A DNA stretch of 64,000 bases from Atrina japonica (taxonomy: Eukaryota > Mollusca > Bivalvia > Pterioida > Pinnidae), in contig BROG01000483.1 of NCBI GenBank assembly GCA_030159075.1, forward strand, positions 292,501 through 356,500, read 5' to 3'. The notes beneath the pieces are model-generated. The model did no database searches. It was not told where the DNA came from and saw nothing but the letters and a program-made list of their open reading frames with translations. The position numbers and the translations under genes were made by a program. Each line of letters begins with the position of its first letter. Within the stretch, counting starts at the first letter, position 1. Shown piece by piece: positions 61,401 to 64,000 of the stretch.

Positions 61401-63324
61401 ACATTATAAGTTACCCTCTGTTTATAATTCTTCTGACAGTTGCCCTTTCAACAGATGTGATATGAAGTCATCATTTTTTTCTCTGTAAATAAAAAGTTCC
61501 TACATGTCAAAGTGAAACATTGTTAAGGACCCTTAGTTGAAAATTCTTATTCTTTAGACGGATGCCTTTTCAACAGATATGACGTGAGTCATGATATTTT
61601 ACTGTACATATAAAGCTTACTTATTACTGAAGAAAGTGGCATGTATGGAGTCATGATGTTTTACTGTACATATAAAACTTATTTATTACTGAAGAAATTA
61701 TTGTAGGAGTCCTGAGCCTGGCACATGAAAGCTTGAGAATATTCTTAACTTAGCCTGCCCAGCCAATCAGATTTCAGGATTAGCCAGAGATGAGTAAAAT
61801 TCTAGACCTAGGTTATTTTTAAGTTTTATCTCTGAATTTGAAAAATCTTCATTTCTTATGTACTTTTCACCCCATGGGAGGTAATATGTGTTTGTCTGAA
61901 AAAGGAATATCACTCTCTTTGTATGATGACCAATAACATTCTTTTTTTTTTTTAAGGATCAACCGCTAACTATACCAATAGATGTAGAACCGTCTTTCTT
62001 GGGAATTGGACCATATCATTTGGCTTGTGGTATGAACAACAGAGCCTGGTTTTACTTAATGGCTGACGGAGGTAATATTCATGAAACTAGGTTTTGTATA
62101 TTGCTATTTCGTAGTCAAATGGAATAATTGTTTTACATTACAATATGGACTTATACATGATATTCATTATTTCTGTTTTGTAGTCATATTACTTTTTTTC
62201 TGTTCAAAAGCTTTTCTTATTAGTGTCATGTTGTAATAATTCACAGGCTGACATGAAATTACTTTAATAGTTAACCCTCACTTAATTTCAAATACAGTAG
62301 TAAAGAAGAAAATAACAATAATAAACACAAATAACAATAGAAAACAATAACAATAGACACATATAACAACTGATACAAATAACATACACAAGTAACAATA
62401 GAAAAAATAACAATTGATACAAATAACAATAGACAGTAAACACAAATAAACTGATACAAATAAACATAAATAACAATAGAAAAAATAACAGACAGAAATA
62501 ACAAGTACAAATAACATTGAGATAAACAACAGACAAATAACAGACATGAATTACAACACACACAAATGACAATAGACAAAAGATAATAGACACAAATAAC
62601 AGTAGACACAAATAAAAATAGACACATAACAATAGACACATAACAATAGACACAAATAACAATAGACACAAATAACAATAGACACAAATAGCAATAGACA
62701 CAAATAACAATAGACACATAACAATAGACACATAATAATAGACATAAATAACAATAGACAAATAACAATAGACACAAATAACAATAGACACAAATAACAA
62801 TATCAGAATTGAATATCAACAATATAAGTAAACAACAGCAATATTAGTAAGTAACAATAATGGAAGTAAATAACAATAACAAGAAAATAACAATAGAATA
62901 AATTAAATAGCTATAACTGAGATAAATAACAACATTAAAAGTTAATAACAGTAATAAAAGTAAAAAAAAACAATATTTCTCATAGACAATAGAAAACTAT
63001 CTCAGATTTGAATACCAGTTTATAACATTAGAGGCTGACAGCATGTTGTTCTTTAAGCATCTGTGATTTCCCATATATAGAAACATATTAACTGTCATTC
63101 TTGTTCCATTTGGTATGACTTTGTTTTTCTTAAACATCTGTAATTTCCTATATATAGAAACATAACTACCGTCATACTCATTCTATTTGGTATCACTGAC
63201 GGCCACTTTGCTTTCAGGCGTAGAGAGACTAAAGGACAGAGAGTACCTTGGAACTGTCAGCCATATATGTCTCAACTCGGACTATGCAGCAGTCGGCTTT
63301 GAGGGCAAAGTTCAACTGCACATG
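49414..63324 (+). CDS. WDR19: WDR19 / IFT144, N-terminal 12 exons (gene runs off window)
   Basis: Joining 49414..49419, 51107..51201, 52095..52160, 52884..53009, 53883..53981, 55428..55641, 56063..56175, 56861..56942, 59418..59509, 60430..60670, 61957..62071 and 63218..63324 gives 1356 nt, exactly 452 codons, with GT-AG introns and matching phases throughout. WDR19 is a core subunit of IFT-A, which drives retrograde intraflagellar transport and ciliary membrane-protein entry. This part is the N-terminal beta-propeller region: WD-like blades include [59 protein letters not shown] and [15 protein letters not shown]. The known family is about 1340 residues with TPR-like repeats and zinc-binding C terminus; those parts lie beyond 64000. 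Identification rests on remembered ortholog similarity. Confidence 0.97.
50176..50901. mobile_element. hAT-like non-autonomous foldback element, WDR19 intron 1
   Basis: An 8-bp direct repeat CTGAGTGT flanks it at 50168-50175 and 50902-50909. Termini are inverted (GGCAATTTACCGTAA at the left and its inverse TTACGGTAAATTGCC at the right). Inner inverted pairs include TTCCGAATAAATTTCC (about 50349) against GGAAATTTATTCGGAA (about 50629), and a central palindrome around 50553-50592 (ACAATTACCGAAACAGG ... TTTTGGTAATTGT). No transposase frame. Confidence 0.88.
51107..51201 (+). CDS. WDR19: WDR19 exon 2
   Basis: Residues 3-33, [20 protein letters not shown] then [12 protein letters not shown]. Acceptor TTTTACAG, donor GG|GTGAGT. 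First WD blade begins here. Confidence 0.95.
51912..51998. repeat. 29-bp tandem repeat, 3 copies
   Basis: ATATGTCAACTGACTGATCC ACTTCTGAA three times, in WDR19 intron 2 just upstream of exon 3. Confidence 0.95.
52095..52160 (+). CDS. WDR19: WDR19 exon 3
   Basis: Residues 35-55, [21 protein letters not shown]. It aligns with the family ADY.VKI.DRHGQ stretch. Acceptor TTAACAG, donor GTATGT. Confidence 0.94.
52193..52443 (+). mobile_element. SINE family B, WDR19 intron 3
   Basis: Box A CAATGGTTGAGCGGTTAGAG and family body (AAACCATGAAGTCTCTCACC, TTTTCTCCACCACCATATAA, AACAAATTGTTGAGTA). Box B region is altered. Confidence 0.82.
52680..52865. mobile_element. Palindromic element F, WDR19 intron 3
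   Basis: AGTAAAGCCCGGTTTATCAG at the left and GCAAGGTTTTACTGTATTTC at the right. It ends about 20 bp before exon 4, so the element contributes part of the polypyrimidine region. Confidence 0.7.
52884..53009 (+). CDS. WDR19: WDR19 exon 4
   Basis: Residues 57-97, [20 protein letters not shown] then [22 protein letters not shown]...... .LWDAN is the family pattern. Acceptor TTTCTCAG, donor GTATGT. Confidence 0.96.
53190..53430. other. Dispersed-looking intronic segment
   Basis: GGGCTGGACAAATATTTTTG, TTGCCCAAGG and ACTTGTCTGAGCCC resemble pieces at 26400-26480 (GGCTCGGACAAGTTTATTTC). Probably one old element; boundaries unclear. Confidence 0.35.
53883..53981 (+). CDS. WDR19: WDR19 exon 5
   Basis: Residues 99-130, [20 protein letters not shown] then [12 protein letters not shown]. 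Nearly the family consensus [13 protein letters not shown]. Acceptor GATTTCAG, donor GTAAAG. Confidence 0.97.
54541..54643. mobile_element. Palindromic element E, WDR19 intron 5
   Basis: AATCCATTTACCCTTAAAAC and AGTCCATTGTTTGTCAGGGG align with 31016-31110. Confidence 0.65.
55012..55185. mobile_element. Palindromic element F, WDR19 intron 5
   Basis: Ends GAGAAACTTCTATATAAAGA and AAGCAGGTTTTACTGTATT; inner ACAAAACCAGTCTTTATAAG. The right end shares 16 nt with the 22.3-kb minisatellite unit. Confidence 0.75.
55428..55641 (+). CDS. WDR19: WDR19 exon 6
   Basis: Residues 132-202, [20 protein letters not shown] then [20 protein letters not shown] and [23 protein letters not shown] and EGDTIRQT are family motifs. 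Acceptor TATATAG, donor CG|GTAAGA. Confidence 0.97.
56063..56175 (+). CDS. WDR19: WDR19 exon 7
   Basis: Residues 203-239, [20 protein letters not shown] then [17 protein letters not shown]. Donor ATG|GTATGT. The last ~20 nt of this exon recur in the tandem array of the following intron. Confidence 0.96.
56150..56395. repeat. ~50-bp array grown from WDR19 exon 7 end
   Basis: AGTGTCTTATAGATGGTATG (exon end plus donor, 56161-56180) recurs as AGTGTCTTATAGATGGTATA (56237-56256), in altered form near 56320, and as AATGTCTTATAAATGGTATG (56352-56371). Between them ATGATTTTA(A)CGATA repeats. The 56367-56372 GTATGT equals the real donor. Confidence 0.85.
56396..56568 (-). mobile_element. SINE family A, WDR19 intron 7
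   Basis: Minus-strand head: TGGCTCAGTCGGTAGTGCAC (box A) and GAGTTTGAGTCC (box B). Body: GGGTTTCTTTAACGTGCAAA, GGGACCTTGGTTTTTACTG. It interrupts the array before it. Confidence 0.82.
56861..56942 (+). CDS. WDR19: WDR19 exon 8
   Basis: Residues 241-267, [20 protein letters not shown] then HMKEIGQ. Family: WYGDG.IMIGFS.GHFVVISTH. Acceptor TTTTATAG, donor CAA|GTAAGT. Confidence 0.97.
56983..58048. mobile_element. ~1.07-kb element with short inverted ends, WDR19 intron 8
   Basis: GGGGTGGAAATTAA near 56983 and its inverse TTAATTTCCACCCC ending near 58048. Inside: TGCCCGTTCGCCCAAGGCGA and GGCTCCCAGAATTTAAAACT with an inverted partner. TACAG occurs on both flanks but out of register. No ORF. Confidence 0.55.
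58147..58347. mobile_element. Palindromic element F, WDR19 intron 8
   Basis: TAGTGGAACCTGTCTTGAGA at the left, CTCAAGACAGTTTCCATTGT at the right, with repeated AGACCACCTGTC inside. Confidence 0.7.
58580..59172. repeat. ~17-19-bp minisatellite, WDR19 intron 8
   Basis: Units AACTGTTAATATGAT(AACTG) repeated about 30 times with point changes and variants GGATGATTGATATGATAAC. Confidence 0.93.
59418..59509 (+). CDS. WDR19: WDR19 exon 9
   Basis: Residues 268-297, [20 protein letters not shown] then [10 protein letters not shown]. Acceptor ATTTACAG, donor CTG|GTAAGT at 59510. The exon end and donor recur several times in the downstream intron. Confidence 0.96.
59510..60060. repeat. ~80-90-bp array grown from WDR19 exon 9 end
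   Basis: CATCATGTGGTGACAACTGG at the exon 9 end is echoed as CATCACATGGTGACAACTGG (59619), CATCACTGGTGACATCTGG (59699), CATCACAATGTGACAACTGG (59770), CATCATATGGTGACAACTGG (59913) and CATCACATGGTGACAACTTA (about 59996). Each copy is followed by a donor-like GTA sequence and CTATCTACCACATATCTGG. Confidence 0.9.
60430..60670 (+). CDS. WDR19: WDR19 exon 10
   Basis: Residues 299-378, [20 protein letters not shown], then [20 protein letters not shown], then [31 protein letters not shown] is strongly conserved in WDR19. Acceptor TTTTTACAG, donor CAG|GTATGG. Confidence 0.98.
60738..61062. mobile_element. Palindromic element D, copy 3, WDR19 intron 10
   Basis: AAGGGGCATTAGCTTTGTTT, TCCTATATATTTTGTGAAAA and TTATTTGTTATTGTACGTCA, as in copies 1 and 2. 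Confidence 0.75.
61575..61705. repeat. ~65-bp duplication, WDR19 intron 10
   Basis: GAGTCATGATNTTTTACTGT and ACATATAAA.CTTA.TTATTA occur twice head to tail. Confidence 0.85.
61957..62071 (+). CDS. WDR19: WDR19 exon 11
   Basis: Residues 379-416, [20 protein letters not shown] then [24 protein letters not shown]...[14 protein letters not shown] is a family hallmark. The acceptor is the weaker TTTTTTAAG; donor G|GTAATA. Confidence 0.96.
62290..62965. repeat. 16-17-bp minisatellite, WDR19 intron 11
   Basis: ACAAATAACAATAGAC repeated about 35 times, purest at 62560-62800. The reverse strand stays open for 183 codons but the peptide is a repeat of [12 protein letters not shown] type. Confidence 0.95.
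63057..63195. repeat. ~70-bp duplication before WDR19 exon 12
   Basis: CATCTGTGATTTCCCATATA with TAGAAACATA and CATTTGGTAT, then CATCTGTAATTTCCTATATA with the same order. Confidence 0.9.
63218..63324 (+). CDS. WDR19: WDR19 exon 12 (last in window)
   Basis: Residues 418-452, [20 protein letters not shown] then [37 protein letters not shown] matches the family. It ends in phase 0 at donor GTAAGA; the next exon is beyond 64000. Confidence 0.97.
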
Positions 63325-63468
63325 GTAAGAAACATAGAGGCAGTTAGTATTTGTTGTCCAATGTGTTTTTGTACTAAATTAAGATATTGGTAAACTTCAT
63401 AACATTTTATCATTAGAATAGAATGCTTGTCTCACTGAATCTAGCTGTAATTAAGGTAGTCATTGATG

Positions 63469-63720
63469 GAGGGGCCTCCGTGGCCGAGTGGTTAGAGCAT
63501 CACACTTTTAACCGTGAAGTTTCTCACTTTTGGTCAGCGCAGGTTTGAGCCCTGCTGGAACCTATGCTGATATTTGTGAGAAAGTTTTCCAGTTTACTTG
63601 CAGAAGGCCGGTGGTCTCTTCACAGGTAACCGGATTCTCTACTCCACCATCAAAAAATTGGCCTCCACCATATACCTGAAAAATTGTTGAGTGTGGCATA
63701 AAACACCATTTTAGATTTTA
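63469..63720 (+). mobile_element. SINE family B, best-preserved copy
   Basis: Head GCCTCCGTGGCCGAGTGGTT AGAGCAT (box A) and GGTTTGAGCCC (box B), a tRNA-Leu/Ser-like start. Body GTGAGAAAGTTTTCCAGTTT, CCGGTGGTCTCTTCACAGG; 3' end AATTGTTGAGTGTGGCATAA. Confidence 0.9.
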
Positions 63721-63822
63721 GAAAAGCTATTAATGAAAGTCATTGAACTTAGACTGATGTAAAAAATGAAATACAGCTTCTAAATTTCCCCCTAAAATGT
63801 TTATAGTGGGGGGGGGGGGGGT

Positions 63823-63890
63823 CCATGGCCAAGTGGTTAGAGCATCACGCTTTAAACAATGAAGTCTCTTATCTCTTGTCATACAAAATA
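63823..63890 (+). mobile_element. SINE family B head fragment
   Basis: After a G run: TCCATGGCCAAGTGGTTAGA, GCATCACGCTTTAAAC, GAAGTCTCTTATCTC. Truncated before box B. Confidence 0.8.
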
Positions 63891-64000
63891 TTTATATCAT
63901 GAAGAAGCTTGTGTTAAGATATGAAGCTTTTGTAGTTTATTTTGCAATGGCTTGCAATTATGAACCTAAGACAATCATAGCCATTATCATTACAAGTTTT

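Noticed and set aside
62271..62822. 183-codon hydrophobic Cys/Tyr/Leu-rich ORF, minus strand
   Set aside because: It is the reverse complement of the ACAAATAACAATAGAC minisatellite, antisense in a WDR19 intron.

Overview
This window is nuclear DNA from an intron-rich, AT-rich invertebrate. The two genes look metazoan: GT-AG introns, a mitochondrial acyl-CoA ligase and a ciliary IFT-A subunit. The dispersed repeats (a 'mollusc-type' tRNA-headed SINE, Leu/Ser-tRNA-headed SINEs, 'AACAAGAGGCCCATGGGCC' and 'CAGTAAAACCTG' elements, long minisatellites) suggest a bivalve or related mollusc. That assignment is an inference. I see no bacterial, viral or CRISPR-type system.

Gene 1, minus strand, 39923 down to 14198: a complete ACSF2 (mitochondrial medium-chain acyl-CoA ligase family) model. 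It has 15 coding exons whose phases all join, giving 596 residues including a presequence-like N terminus. Its introns hold most of the satellite DNA: a 2.9-kb minisatellite of 41-bp units (22.3-25.2 kb), a decaying ~52-bp array (29.5-30.8 kb), and a block of successive arrays across 33.9-37.7 kb. They also contain a GA-rich microsatellite, SINEs, MITE-like palindromes and a broken LINE fragment.

Region 1-14.2 kb, downstream of ACSF2, has no intact gene. It carries broken copies of ACSF2 exons 2 and 3 and two copies of part of exon 14. The exon 14 pieces lie inside a direct duplication in which positions 1-1053 are repeated at 3284-4336. This is a DNA-level partial duplicate of ACSF2 that has decayed.

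Region 40-49.4 kb lies between two divergently oriented genes. It holds a SINE inserted in another SINE with a visible target duplication, an ~85-bp minisatellite (43.1-44.4 kb), a 1.3-kb inverted-repeat element (44.6-46.0 kb) and an AT microsatellite.

Gene 2, plus strand, 49414 to beyond the window end: the N-terminal part of WDR19 (IFT144). Twelve coding exons joined in frame give the first 452 residues, covering the N-terminal WD40 region. Exon 1 contributes only Met-Lys. Introns 7 and 9 each contain a tandem array that seems to have grown from the preceding exon end plus its splice donor, making decoy donors. Intron 1 holds a hAT-like non-autonomous element with an 8-bp target duplication.

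The two genes work in different compartments, mitochondrial fatty-acid activation and retrograde ciliary transport. Nothing here shows they act together beyond sharing an intergenic region.
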